A DNA stretch of 64,000 nucleotides from NCBI RefSeq assembly GCF_029784135.1, contig NC_073746.1, positions 161,733,608 to 161,797,607 on the forward strand. The letters run 5' to 3'. The first letter of the stretch is position 1; the number at the start of each line of letters is the position of its first letter. This document shows, in pieces, positions 47,916 to 60,755 of the stretch. The DNA comes from Toxorhynchites rutilus septentrionalis (taxonomy: Eukaryota > Arthropoda > Insecta > Diptera > Culicidae). A program made the translations under genes and the position numbers. The notes under the pieces were generated by a model. The model ran no database searches. It was not told the origin of the DNA and worked only from the letters and a program-made list of their open reading frames with translations.

Positions 47916-48940
47916 TAGAGTGCCAATGGATGTATGGGAAAAAATTGCCTCGAATTTTCAAAGCAAACTTGATTAAAAATGATGCCGAAAAACTACCCTA
48001 TGCAAAATATCAGCTCGATCGGACTTCATTTACTTGTGTCGCACAGTGGTCAAAGTTTGAGTTTTTTGAAAACCTAAAAATCACCCAAAGGAAATCGGGG
48101 TTTTCGAAAAAAATTGCCAAATGTCTTCAAATTGCATGAAACGAGATCTACTGTCAGCTCGAAAAAATTTTTTTGTCAAAAATCGACGCTCTGGGACGTT
48201 TTTTTAAAAAAATACGAGGCAAAACGAATGGTTTAGGGTGCCAATGAGAATCGTAATATCGTTTTTTCATACGGGACTCCCTGCGAAATGTTAATTTGTA
48301 CGATAAAATACCCTCTGCAAAATATGAGCTCATTCGGACTTCATTTACTATTGTCGCAGATGTGGAAATTTGAGTTTTCTGAAAACCGAGGGTAAAGAAA
48401 ATCGGGGTTTTCAAAAAAAATGTTGATACCAAATGTCTTAGAATTGCATGAAACGTCGAGATTTACTATTATCTCGAAAAAAAAATTCGCCAAAAATCGA
48501 CTTTCCAGACAAGAACGACTAAGTGCCGGAAAGTCAATTTTCGACAATTTTTTTTTTCGAAATAACAGTTAATCTCGACGTTTCGTGCAATTCTAGGACA
48601 TTTGGCATCAAAAAAATTTTGTTGAAAACCCCGATTTCCTTTACTCCCCCCTTCGGTGGTTTTTCGGTTTTCAGAAAACTTGAATTTTTGAAATGACAGT
48701 AAATCTCGACGTTTCATGCAATTTGAATACATACAAAAATTTTTTTCGAAAACCCCGATTTACTTCCCCCTTGGGTCATTTTTCGGTTTTCAAAAAACTC
48801 TAACTTCGACCGCTGTGCGGCACTAGTAAATGAAGTCCGATTGAGCTGATATTTTGCATAGGGTAGTTTTTCGTGAGAATCGACATTTTTAATCAAGTTC
48901 GCTTTGAAAATTCAAGATGGCCATTTTCATTGGCACTCTA
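47916..48940. mobile_element. hAT-like MITE with long inverted repeats, copy 1
   Basis: The tips TAGAGTGCCAATG are inverted at both ends, flanked by ATACCTAT (47908-47915) and ATACCCAT (48941-48948), an 8-bp duplication with one difference. The inverted arms extend about 230 bp (for example GAAAAACTACCCTATGCAAA on both strands). No ORF. Confidence 0.75.
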
Positions 48941-49012
48941 ATACCCATTATTGCGAGTGTGTAGGTTAAACATCATGATGAACAATAGAAATAAACTTTT
49001 TAAACAAAAAAC

Positions 49013-52000
49013 AGGAAGTGGGTTATATCTATGGTATAACCGCAAGGGTGACGTAGGACTCTCGTTGATATAGAGATCATTTGTATGAAGTTGAATCTGA
49101 ATTCATTCTGAATGAATGAATATTTGGAGAACTTCGAAAACGAGAGCGTTACGTTGGAGGCACAAGGTTTTATGCATCCAATATTGGATACGGAAATATC
49201 CTACTGATGGGGAAGAATAATCTTCAGAAGCTATCCTGTTGATTGCGATTGATTGAAAAACCACAAAACCAAATGTATTTGGTCACAGTGTTACATGGAT
49301 AGAAAACATTCAATTAAACTCTTTCACATGAATATATTTTGAAAATTCCCAGAGGAACTGGCAGATTATTTTCAGTAACGATTAGTTATTTCCACATTTT
49401 CCTCGATACTGGAAGCCCACCAGTGGTTAATTCCAACTCGATAACCACCTGTTAATAGCACTTGATTGAAACATATTTGGTCACAGTGTTACATGGATAG
49501 AAAACATTCAATTAAATTCTTTCACGTTAATATATTTTGAAAATTCCCAGAGGAACTGGCAGATTATTTTCAGTAACGATTAGATATTTCCACATTTTCC
49601 TCGATACTGGAAGCCCACCAGTGGTTAATGCCAACTCGATAACCACCTGTTAATAGCACTTGATTGAAACATATTTGGTCACAGTGTTACATGGATAGAA
49701 AACATTCAATTAAACTCTTTCACATGAATATACTTTGAAAATTCCCAAAGGAACTGGCAGATTATTTTCAGTAACGATTAGTTATTTCCACATTTTCCTC
49801 GATACTGGAAGCCCACCAGTGGTTAATACCAACTCGATAACCACCTGTTAATAGCACTTGATTGAAACATATTTGGTCACAGTGTTACATGGATAGAAAA
49901 CATTCAATTAAACTCTTTCACATGAATATATTTTGAAAATTCCCAAAGGAACTGGCAGATTATTTTCCAGCAATGATTAGATCTTTCCGGAACTTTCTCG
50001 ATGCTGAATGGCATCCTAACGAAAAGAGTTCTGCGCGTGTATGTGTCGATCCTTCGCCGTCCACCTCCTCCAGCACGTTAGGCAACGATGTTGTCTTGTC
50101 GATGTCCTCACGAAAAATGAATGTGTCGCACCACCAGAATATCGCTTAAGTATGCTTTTTGTGTGTGATTAAATCGAGAGAAGGTGTGGTTTACAATGGC
50201 AATTTGGAAGGCAAACTAGAGGGGAATGAACTCTCTGAGCTCGGAACTTTCGGCGACTGAGCAATAATCGATTGCGGGCGCATACAATATTGGATACGGA
50301 AATATCCTACTGATGGGGAAGAATAATCTTCTGAAGCTATCCTGTTAATTGCGATTGATTGAAAAACCACAAAACCAAATGTATTTGGTCACAGTGTTAC
50401 ATGGATAGAAAACATTCAATTAAACTCTTTCACATGAATATATTTTGAAAATTCCCAAAGGAACTGGCAGATTATTTTCAGTAACGATTAGATATTCCCA
50501 CATTTTCCTCGGTACTGGAAGCCCACCAGTGGTTAATGCCAACTCGATAACCACCTGTTAATAGCACTTGATTGAAACATATTTGGTCACAGTGTAACAT
50601 GGATAGAAAACATTCAATTAAACTCTTTCACATGAATATATTTTGAAAATTCCCAGAGGAACTGGCAGATTATTTTCAGTAACGATTAGTTATTTCCACA
50701 TTTTCCTCGATACTGGAAGAAGCCCACCAGTGGTTAATGCCAACTCGATAACCACCTGTTAATAGCACTTGATTGAAACATATTTGGTCACAGTGTTACA
50801 TGGATAGAAAACATTCAATTAAATTCTTTCACATGAATATATTTTGAAAATTCCCAAAGGAACTGGCAGATTATTTTCAGTAACGATTAGATATTTCCAC
50901 ATTTTCCTCGATACTGGAAGCCCACCAGTGGTTAATGCCAACTCGATAACCACCTGTTAATAGCACTTGATTGAAACATATTTGGTCACAGTGTAACATG
51001 GATAGAAAACATTCAATTAAACTCTTTCACATGAATATATTTTGAAAATTCCCAGAGGAACTGGCAGATTATTTTCAGTAACGATTAGATATTCCAACAT
51101 TTTCCTCGATACTGGAAGCCCACCAGTGGTTAATACCAACTCGATAACCACCTGTTAATAGCACTTGGTTGAAACATATTTGATCACAGTGTAACATGGA
51201 TAGAAAACATTCAATTAAACTCTTTCACATGAATATATTTTGAAAATTCCCAAAGGAACTGGCAGATTATTTTCCAGCAATGATTAGATCTTTCCGGAAC
51301 TTTCTCGATGCTGAATGGCATCCTAACGGAAAGAGTTCTGCGCGTGTATGTGTCGATCCTTCGCCGTCCACCTCCTCCAGCACGTTAGGCAACGATGTTG
51401 TCTTGTCGATGTCCTCACGAAAAATGAATGTGTCTCACCACCAGAATATCGCTTAAGTATGCTTTTTGTGTGTGATTGAATCGAGAGAAGGTGTGGTTTA
51501 CGATGGCAATTTGGAAGGCATACTAGAGGGGAATGAACTCTCTGAGCTCGGAACTTTCGGCGACTGAGCAATAATCGATTGCGGGCGCATACAATATTGG
51601 ATACGGAAATATCCTACTGATGTGGAAGAATAATCTTCTGAAGCTATCCTGTTAATTGCGATTGATTGAAAAACCACAAAACCAAATGTATTTGGTCACA
51701 GTGTTACATGGATAGAAAACATTCAATTAAACTCTTTCACATGAATATATTTTGAAAATTCCCAAAGGAACTGGCAGATTATTTTCAGTAACGATTAGAT
51801 ATTTCCACATTTTCCTCGATACTGGAAGCCCACCAGTGGTTAATGCCAACTCGATAACCACCTGTTAATAGCACTTGATTGAAACATATTTGGTCACAGT
51901 GTAACATGGATAGAAAACGTTCAATTAAACTCTTTCACATGAATATATTTTGAAAATTCCCAGAGGAACTGGCAGATTATTTTCAGTAACGATTAGTTAT

Positions 52001-54051
52001 TTCCACATTTTCCTCGATACTGGAAGAAGCCCACCAGTGGTTAATGCCAACTCGATAACCACCTGTTAATAGCACTTTATTGAAACATATTTGGTCACAG
52101 TGTTACATGGATAGAAAACATTCAATTAAATTCTTTCACATGAATATATTTTGAAAATTCCCAAAGGAACTGGCAGATTATTTTCAGTAACGATTAGATA
52201 TTTCCACATTTTCCTCGATACTGGAAGCCCACCAGTGGTTAATGCCAACTCGATAACCACCTGTTAATAGCACTTGATTGAAACATATTTGGTCACACTG
52301 TAACATGGATAGAAAACATTCAATTAAACTCTTTCACATGAATATATTTTGAAAATTCCCAAAGGAACTGGCAGATTATTTTCCAGCAATGATTAGATCT
52401 TTCCGGAACTTTCTCGATGCTGAATGGCATCCTAACGGAAAGAGTTCTGCGCGTGTATGTGTCGATCCTTCGCCGTCCACCTCCTCCAGCACGTTAGGCA
52501 ACGATGTTGTCTTGTCGATGTCCTCACGAAAAATGAATGTGTCTCACCACCAGAATATCGCTTAAGTATGCTTTTTGTGTGTGATTGAATCGAGAGAAGG
52601 TGTGGTTTACGATGGCAATTTGGAAGGCAAACTAGAGGGGAATGAACTCTCTGAGCTGGGAACTTTCGGCGACTGAGCAATAATCGATTTCGGGCGCATA
52701 CAATATTGGATACGGAAATATCCTACTGATGGGGAAGAATAATCTTCTGAAGCTATCCTGTTAATTGCGATTGATTGAAAAGCCACAAAACCAAATGTAT
52801 TTGGTCACAGTGTTACATGGATACAAAACATTCAATTAAACTCTTTCACATGAATATATTTTGAAAATTCCCAAAGGAACTGGCAGATTATTTTCAGTAA
52901 CGATTAGATATTTCCACATTTTCCTCGATACTGGAAGCCTACCATTGGTTAATGCCAACTCGATAACCACCTGTTAATAGCACTTGATTGAAACATATTT
53001 GGTCACAGTGTAACATGGATAGAAAACATTCAATCAAACTCTTTCACATGAATATATTTTGAAAATTCCCAAAGGAACTGGCAGATTATTTTCAGTAACG
53101 ATTAGATATTTCCACATTTTCCTCGATACTGGAAGCCCACCAGTGGTTAATGCCAACTCGATAACCACCTGTTAATAGCACTTGATTGAAACATATTTGG
53201 TCACAGTGTTACATGGATAGAAAACATTCAATTAAACTCTTTCACATGAATATATTTTGAAAATTCCCAAAGGAACTGGCAGATTATTTTAAGTAACGAT
53301 TAGATATTTCCACATTTTCCTCGATACTGGAAGCCCACCAGTGGTTAATGCCAACTCGATAACAACCTGTTAATTGCACTTGATTGAAACATATTTGGTC
53401 ACAGTGTAACATGGATAGAAAACATTCAATTAAACTCTTTCACATGAATATATTTTGAAAATTCCCAGAGGAACTGGCAGATTATTCTCAGTAACGATTA
53501 GATATTTCCACATTTTCCTCGATACTGGAAGCCCACCAGTGGTTAATGCCAACTCGATAACCACCTGTTAATAGCCGCGCGTGTATGTGTGTGTAGCAAT
53601 GTCTTCCCAGGGAACCGTTTGTGGCATCACTCTCCTCCTGATAGATTCCCTTCTGGCCTATGGTGCACAAACAGGCTCTTGGTGACACCGTTCATCCGCG
53701 CTTTCATGATAAATAAAGAGCTTCACCGCAACAGCGACAACATGCTCCAATCGCTGTTCAATTAGAACTGAGTGGATTTCCGAGCGCCGCTCGCTTATAT
53801 ACCGATTGGTGATTTCAATAGCCTGTTTTGAAAGCAATTTTAAGACTATTGAAACAAGTTTTTGGATCAAAAAGTAACAAGTATATAACGCGTAGACATT
53901 TTATCTTTCGAATGAAGTGTTTATCATACCATTTCGTTCAGTTGTTTAGGAGCTATTAACGCTCAAAATCTCGGTCTCCGGCGTAACGCTTTCGTTTTCG
54001 AAACTTTGATTTTACACCCCGGTATAGAAATGAAAGACGTAGTCCTACGTC
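49013..54051 (-). mobile_element. E element copy 5 with satellite array
   Basis: It starts AGGAAGTGGG after AAAAC (49008-49012) and ends CCTACGTC before AAAAC (54052-54056). The second retro-unit copy shows the same locus without it (single AAAAC at 62348-62352), so the insertion is demonstrated within the window. The 5039-bp interior is mostly tandem repeats, with the TATA/initiator module at the far (minus-strand upstream) side near 53760-53815. No transposase. Confidence 0.85.
49240..53577. repeat. higher-order tandem array of 198-bp and 512-bp monomers
   Basis: Taking GCAGATTATT as anchor, starts fall at 49361, 49559, 49757, 49955, 50467, 50665, 50866, 51064, 51262, 51774, 51972, 52173, 52371, 52883, 53081, 53279 and 53477. 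The steps are 198 bp (201 where a GAA is added) or exactly 512 bp (three times). The series 512-198-201-198(-198) repeats, so the array grew by higher-order duplication of about 1.1-1.3 kb. Confidence 0.9.
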
Positions 54052-54817
54052 AAAACGTATAGCCTATAGGATAGATTGTTCTATGATCTATGATTCTATG
54101 ATGTTCAAGGCAACTAGGATAACGTGTTTCACCCATTCCGCGCGCGCATCATTGCCCTGACAACGCGATAAGATACCAGTTTCGCATTCTCGCCGGTGCC
54201 ACTATTTCGCGTGTGTTTTTCTAACATATGTTTTGGTAAAGTTTTTGAACGATTTTTTTGGCTCATTATGTTTCTTGAAGCATTTTCAATGAAGAATTTG
54301 CATTTGTTGTCAGTTTTAAAATTCATTTGGTTGTAGTATGTGTTAACTCAACACAAAGTAAGTACTATTTTGGAAGTTTAATTTTGCTTCGGATGGACTT
54401 ATAAAAAATGCCCCGCAATTCCCCGCAAAACGTGAAAGTGTTCCTCAAAGTGTCTCTTAACACTCAGCACTTAAATTTTTCACCCGAAATCCCCCGATTT
54501 GGATTTTTTTCAATATTAACCCGAAATGTTAATTAGAAATAACTGTAAATACTTTTTTTTGTGGATATGACCTCCCAGGTATGTAATAAGAATTTGTTCG
54601 ATCATTTAAGAATAACTGGGCAGGATATAACTGTCTCAACTCCCGTGAGAAATTCACTATACGGCTTCGTTATAAGATTTAAATTTAACCAACATTTCGT
54701 CAACTGTGCAAGCGCTTTTACGAAAGAAAATTGGGAGATTTATTAGTAAATTAGTAGAGAAATGGGGCTCTGCAAACAATGGACCGGTTTTCAAATAAAG
54801 AAGATGCATGGCTGATG

Positions 54818-55135
54818 CTAGAATTTGTAATTCCTTCAGAAACTGGTAATTGTAGAATTATAAAGGGTGCTTCAAAAATATTTTATAGGTTAAATATATT
54901 TTATGTTATTTAGGGACTGCGGCACCGAGTAGTGAAAATGATTCACCTCTAGGAGGGAGACCTGAAAATAAATTACGAAGAATGTAAAAAATGTACATTT
55001 TGAACTTTGCCCTATTGCCCCTCCCCCCTTTTGGTTTTTTGGTGAAACAGAGTTGAAAATGAACTCAGCGTATCCGAAAACAAGCACTTTGATACCAAAC
55101 ACGATAAAAACTGAAAATTTTGATTTTTTTTCCGT
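54818..55135. other. intergenic, nothing recognised
   Basis: No supported feature. Confidence 0.4.
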
Positions 55136-56110
55136 TTGAAGCTAACGATGGACCAGAAACGTTCAAAACTGGCTAACAGAAGAGGATTTGTGTTCCATCA
55201 GGTTAACGCAAAGCCACAGATTTCCGAGAGCTCGATTTGGATGTTTTTATGCTTTCACCATATAGTCCGGACCCGGTACCAAGCGATTACCACTTTTTCC
55301 TCGCATTGCGAAATTTCCAGAGTGATAAGAAATTGGGATGAAGAGACCATTATAAAAATCTATTGCTACCCAAATTAATTTTTAGCACATGTGCACATGG
55401 CATACCGATTTATTACATTCAATGAGCTGAAAAATAACAGAAAATGTTCTACTCCCCAATACATGTATAGAATTTATATAATATATATGCTAGAGCCAAT
55501 ATGAGCGAGTGAAACAGGAGACACATTTAAATGAAAGCATATGAAAGCTTTTCGGTGTGCCAAATACACGGACTAAACGGAGAAAGATATATTCTCGTGC
55601 ATGTTCTTCTTTATCCTCTTAGAAAACACTTTCCAGTTTCATTTTATGATGAGGTGTAATATTATCACGCTTCTGTATAACAGCACTGGCAGCTATATGG
55701 ATAGTGTGGTCGTGTGAAATAGCTTTGCATTCCAGCCGGCCTTGGTTCGATCCCCATTGACGTCGTATGGACTTTTTTTTGGCACAATCCCAAATGAAAT
55801 GAGAAAAGAAAACAGACAGAGATGTCTGCTCACATACATACAAACAATTTTTAAGCTTTTAAAACAGCTCATTATTTACGCATTTGCGCACACGAAATGG
55901 CATCATTTCTGCCAAAGATGAAATGTTTTCTACCAACGCTAGTTTGGGTGTAGAGTTTATCGCCTGTAAGGACCAAGACCTCTGTGATAGACATTATGAA
56001 GCTACTTTTAGAATGGCAACAAATTTTGCGACAAAACAGTGCATATTTGACCCAAGTCGGAGAATCCGAAGCATATTAAAAATAGTTTTGAATTTCACCC
56101 AAAAATAATG
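55136..56110 (+). pseudogene. mariner (DD34D type) C-terminus, split by SINE-like repeat
   Basis: RRGFVFHQVNAKPQ (about 55181) corresponds to the HQDNARPH block with Asp changed to Val, and SPYSPDPVPSDYHFFLALRN (about 55256) keeps the final Asp. After an insertion the C-terminus resumes near 55966 with remnants ending YLTQVGESEAY. It is closely related to 28612-29050. Confidence 0.7.
55385..55965 (+). repeat. SINE-like repeat with tRNA-type promoter, fullest copy
   Basis: GATAGTGTGGTCGTGTG (A-box region) and CCTTGGTTCGATCCCC (B box) at about 55696-55757 indicate tRNA ancestry. It interrupts the mariner above. Partial inverse copies lie at 10410-10588 and 14340-14725. Without a clear tail or target duplication, it could be a tRNA-like insert within a larger repeat. 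Confidence 0.55.
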
Positions 56111-56439
56111 GATTACTTTTTCCCCATACTAATAACATGCTTCAAATGATATAATGATTAAACATTATTGATTGAGAGAAAAGAAGTGTATCTAAGTGTA
56201 CAATGTGATTTTTTTTATTTAGACCGTATTAGTTTGGAAATGTTAGATGATTTGCTTAGGAGTTCCAAATTCCCCCCATTTTCCCTACTAGCACAATGAG
56301 CCTGATCCATCGTATGGAAAAGATAATGCAGTAAAAAACATTTGTTTTCTGATAGATTTGTTAAAAAAAATTCCTCTTGTTGAGTGTGAACCACTGCATC
56401 CGTTATCTTGAACTATGGTATGCCCCATTTTTTCTACTA

Positions 56440-57320
56440 CGCTTCAAGCTTATCTGCTGCTTATTGATGAAGAAGTAGACTGAAAGCTATAGCGAGATAG
56501 GTGCCAAACAGGAATAATCTGTTTGATAAAATGTATAGTCCTGATCGGCGACACAGACGAAACTTCCTTGAGCTCCAGAATAGCCTTATCAAGGTGTTGA
56601 AGTCTGCGTCTTGTTAGAGCTCCGCAATTGCAGAGTAAATGTTCCGAGGTTCCGCTTTCGGCATTACAGAAGCGACAAATATCATCTTGCACTAAACCTA
56701 TGTTTTTGAGATAGTATTTACTCGGACAGTGTTCTGTTATAAGGCCAGTGAATGTGCTGAAGTCTTTCTTATTAAGACTCAGCAATTGTTGAGTATTTTT
56801 AATACTCGGCGTGATATTTTTTTTTGACAGCCATCCAGTTGGCGAGTTGAATCAGGACTGTAAAAATTCCATCTTCACCTGAGGATTTGTATGGTTGAAA
56901 GGATCTCCCGCGTTTTCTACTCTGGCCTTCGTGAAAACCAATCCAGCACCTATGTTTGCGACTTCGTTTGCACTTTCAGGATACCTTCGAGCATATTTTA
57001 TGTCGCTATTATAGCTAGGACTGGTATCAGAATGAACAGATGTAGATCCCGAGAAGTGAGTTTTCATCAGTAAGTCTAATACTTTTAAGGGAGATTTTAT
57101 GAACGAACCGTCGTTCTTTTTTAGGAAACCTAGCCCGTTCGGGTGGTCTTTTGCAGGAGTCATGCTTAGTCTTGCAACGATTGGGGTACTTTCGCAGTTA
57201 TTTACCCAAGATTTTCGTTTAGATTGTCTTAGTTCTCTGTTATATTCGGTTAGGGCGCTCCTGTATTAAGACCAATCCGAATTAGTTTTAGCTCTGTTGA
57301 ACAGTTTAACAGTTTGTTTA
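56440..57320 (-). pseudogene. non-LTR retrotransposon remnant (R1/LOA-like)
   Basis: The minus strand gives SWVNNCESTPIVARLSMTPA then KDHPNGLGFLKKNDGSFIKS, the linker before a reverse transcriptase. After a large deletion that removes the polymerase it gives the C-terminal ORF (56785-56450) with CRFCNAESGTSEHLLCNC, the cysteine/histidine cluster of R1/LOA-group LINEs. A stop lies at about 57270. Confidence 0.7.
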
Positions 57321-57439
57321 AATATATGTATGAACCAATGGAATAAGCTGCAGTGGAAACCTTGTTAGAAAAATAGTTTTATTCTTAAATACAATGAAAA
57401 ATAACGCAAACATAAAATTGCACGCTCGGAGTACGATGT

Positions 57440-58518
57440 TCACGCGCTTGCCCTTTTCTTCAGTCCTTCAAGATAAAGCTCCAAACTCTTCTGGACCTTC
57501 GGCTGCGTAACAGCATAAACAAATAGATCGATATCCTACAAGCAAACAATGTATTAAAGTTAACCTTTAACGATTTCGAGCAGAATCCAGCTCACCTGGG
57601 ACCTATTATCCTCCAATTGCATGATATCCTTGCTTCGTAATGCTTGTTTAGTCATTGCTCTCGCTTGAGGTGAAATTTTTCTAAATTTGTCCAAGAAAAC
57701 AGCTGCTTTTGCAATTGCTTCCTCCTTGTTAGCCGCAATTTCATCAATCAATCCAACCTTGAGATAGCTGCTATTAATATCGTCATATGATCATTAGCAT
57801 AGCCCACAACAAACCTTCAATGCTTGGTCCGTGGAAAACAGCGTACCAAGCGTCAGCGCAAGCTCAGATTCTCGACGTGAAATAGTATTGCGCATCGACG
57901 CTTGGAACCAAGTCGGAGCAACGATGCCCAATTGGGTCTCATTCAACCCGATGGTATAATTAGGACACATTATACGGTACTCACAGCAAAGCGCTAAGAG
58001 GCAGCCACCGGCCGGAGAATGACCCTGAAAATACTTGTGTTGTCAATTATGTTTAATTGAAGCGTACAATTCTACATTAATGGCAGCAACGGTAGGAAAT
58101 GCAGAACCATAGAGCTTAAACCAGACATCTTGCAGGGTGGACCAGAAATCCTTCAACCTCTCGGGTTTTGGCTTGTACATTTCCATGATATCTAACCCGG
58201 CACTGAAAACGGTTTTCGATGACTAAAAATAGTTAGGTAATAATTGGTTTATATCAAAACATGTAGATTAACAATCGAACTAACCGATGTGAGAATCATT
58301 CCCCTAGATTTATTGTTCTGTAACTCATCCAATGCCTCAGAGATGGACTTCAGCAGTTCCAGATTAAGGCTATTGACCGGTGGGCGGTTGAGTGTGACAG
58401 TGGCATAACCTGTTTTATCATCGACTTCTGTAATAACCAGTTTTTCCGATGCATTGCTACAGGATCGCGTTCCCAATAAATTGAACCGGCACAATGAACG
58501 AGAAATTGGACGCAACAT
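57440..58518 (-). CDS. ECI1: mitochondrial enoyl-CoA delta-isomerase, 5 exons
   Basis: Shifts cis/trans-3-enoyl-CoA to trans-2-enoyl-CoA so that unsaturated fatty acids can enter beta-oxidation, in the mitochondrial matrix. Exons (complement): 58285-58518, 58076-58222, 57815-58024, 57596-57757, 57440-57535; all introns are phase 0 with GT..AG borders; 282 residues. The N-terminus MLRPISRSLCRFNLLGTRSC looks like a mitochondrial presequence. Crotonase-fold landmarks: FSAGLDI and GHSPAGGC form the CoA/oxyanion-hole loops, and GLNETQLGIVAP carries the Glu that is catalytic in ECI1. The C-terminal helix region ends LELYLEGLKKRASA. The presequence and NETQLGIVAP favour ECI1 over enoyl-CoA hydratase. 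A poly(A) signal is at complement 57378-57383. No lesion is seen; it is the only conventional metabolic gene in the window. Confidence 0.93.
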
Positions 58519-58952
58519 TGTGTATCTTCTGTTCGACTTTCAACCAATAGAAAATGACGAAATGATCTGGTAAAAAAAGAACGGATAAAAAAACACGAAC
58601 TTTGGACTCAAATGTCATTCGTTATCAGTTGCTATTAACTATAGAGGACAAAATCCATTTTTACAGTATTATGTATAAGAATTGAACACATGCCTTAGTT
58701 CTCGTTTTAAAGAGTAAGTTTTGAATTTCGGCTAAACAAAAATCGGAACAATGATGCAAACTACTCACTTACTGTGAATAATAACGAAGGAAGAGAGATT
58801 TCAATTCAGAAGTGGAATGGAAATTAAATGTAAAAAATGCAACAAAAACATACACATGAGCGTACTGAACGATTTGAAAACTACCGTTTGACAGATATCG
58901 TAATGTTGTGTTCAATTTCTCGTTCCGAGAACCCGAGAAAAAATATATACTA

Positions 58953-59234
58953 AAGGTAGCCGTACACTGTTTGACATTTTTTGACAGATGAAGTTTAATT
59001 TGTACAAAGTACAAATACTATTTTGTTTGCCATTCTTTAATGATGATTGGCAAACAATGTCAAACATCATACATGGAAAAAGTTCGACTGAAATATTTAA
59101 GGTAACCTAACCATGTACCAACAGGATTAGGCATCCAATAATAGAATATTTCGTCGTGTTTTGTGTCGAATATATTTTATCTGTCGAAAAGAGTCAAATA
59201 TTTGGCTTCGGTCAAACAGTGTATGAGCACCCTG
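58953..59234. mobile_element. MITE upstream of ECI1
   Basis: The inverted ends GGTAGCCGTACACTGTTTGAC and, inverted, GGTGCTCATACACTGTTTGAC bound about 280 bp with no ORF. The target duplication is unclear. Confidence 0.55.
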
Positions 59235-59312
59235 AGCAAGATGTTGTTTCAATCCAAGATGAATAGATGTTTTACTACCAGGTGAGGCCGTATCTCAGTA
59301 AAGGTGAAAACA

Positions 59313-59352
59313 GTTGTGCGTTGTGTGTTGTGCGTTGTGCGTTGTGCGTTGC
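59313..59352. repeat. GTTGTGC minisatellite
   Basis: About five tandem units of GTTGTGC or GTTGTGT. Confidence 0.8.
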
Positions 59353-60394
59353 TTCTCGTCAGCTGTCATTGCTTGCGTTGCTTGTACTAAAACGAACACG
59401 TTTTCAAAATTAAAATTATGAATGAAAATTAGCTTTTCCATATCAAACAAGTATTCTCTCTCTTTTCCATATCAAACTAGTATTCTCGCATGCAAACCAC
59501 CCAGCAAACATTAAATCGTATAATTTTGCACGTGCCAAGTCTTACAAGAATTCCGAATAAATCATAATCGCATATAATATCAATCAAAGTATGTGTCGTG
59601 TATATTTGAAATCGCATAAAATGCAAAAACTCGATTTTATATACCATTATCAAATTAAGTCGCGATTCGGTATAACAAACATCAGTTTTATGATGTACAT
59701 TGTCGTAAAATATATTTAATCCGCATCATATGCGTATATTACGTTGATGCAGTTTGTGTGTCGTATAAGCGTATAATTTAAATCGATTCAGTACTGTAGC
59801 AAATCGTGTTGCATGCTGAAGAAAATCATGAAACAGTAAATCATATTAGATCCTAATAAAGAACATATTACATCATATTGAAATGTCAATGAAATTCTGA
59901 TGCACTCGAAAGTTTTAACCGCGCTGTTGAATTAAATTTCAGATACCCGCGCGAGATAGCTGGTGGATGATAATCCAGACGACCGGAGTTCGAACCCACA
60001 TCGGAGCAGTTTTCACCAAACATTAATCTGTGCCATTTTAAACATTCATATTCCACGCCCAACACAAGTCAATCAAATAATTATAATTTCTACAAACATA
60101 AATACTCATATATAAAAATGGTGATTCGTGAGGCTATAAAAAACATTTCACGAAAATATTTTGCACCATTTGTTTTTTTCTATGTCTGTAATAAATAGTA
60201 TATGAGTATGGCAAAAGTCGCTATTATAGCCGGTCAAAGTTGCATATTCATCCAAACAAATTCGGTAAGCATTTGCCATGTATGTATATGGCCTCCACTT
60301 TTGCATGCATATGCCAGTTAGGCGCATTATATGCCAACCAAATTTTAAGGCATATGATGTTGTATATACGCTTGTTATGCGATTTAATGTTTGC
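59353..60394. other. intergenic with a tRNA-like patch
   Basis: Around 59945-60010, GATAGCTGGTGGATGATAA and GGAGTTCGAACCC resemble A and B boxes of a decayed tRNA-derived SINE. Nothing else is recognised. Confidence 0.35.
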
Positions 60395-60755
60395 TGGGCA
60401 TCTTCAAAAAGTTTTCACTCCGAATCAATCCGGACCTAATCAAGAAACGCTCGAATTTTCTGGTGCTATAAACCAAAACAAAATGAAAATCAAACATCGG
60501 CTGGCGAGACATGTTATCAATAATCATATCAATGTGAAAAAGTCACCCGGTATCGACCACATCAACGGATATATGATCAAGGAACTACCTGACCTAGCAA
60601 TTAAACATCTCACGAGAATTTTCAACGCAATGACCCATACAGGATATTTCCCACAAGCATGGAAAATTTCGACAATCATTATGATTCCTAAGCCAGGGAA
60701 AGATGCACAGAAAGTGGAATCTTATAGACCTATCAGCATCCTTCCAATCTTCTCA

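Larger units (their letters stand above)
47416..54817. mobile_element. 2.36-kb retro-unit, copy 1, split by E copy 5
   Basis: Positions 47416-49012 and 54057-54817 together match 60756-63114 with only about seven differences by eye. Both copies start TATCATTGCATAATATG and end AATAAAG followed by ATGCATGGCTGATG. No target duplication is visible here. A hAT-like MITE is part of the unit (47916-48940). The small ORF at 54561-54746 (MDMTSQVCNKNLFDHLRITG...) is not recognised. Confidence 0.7.

Noticed and set aside
59945..60010. Genuine tRNA gene
   Set aside because: Box-like motifs are present, but no acceptor stem or anticodon arm can be paired; more likely a decayed SINE.
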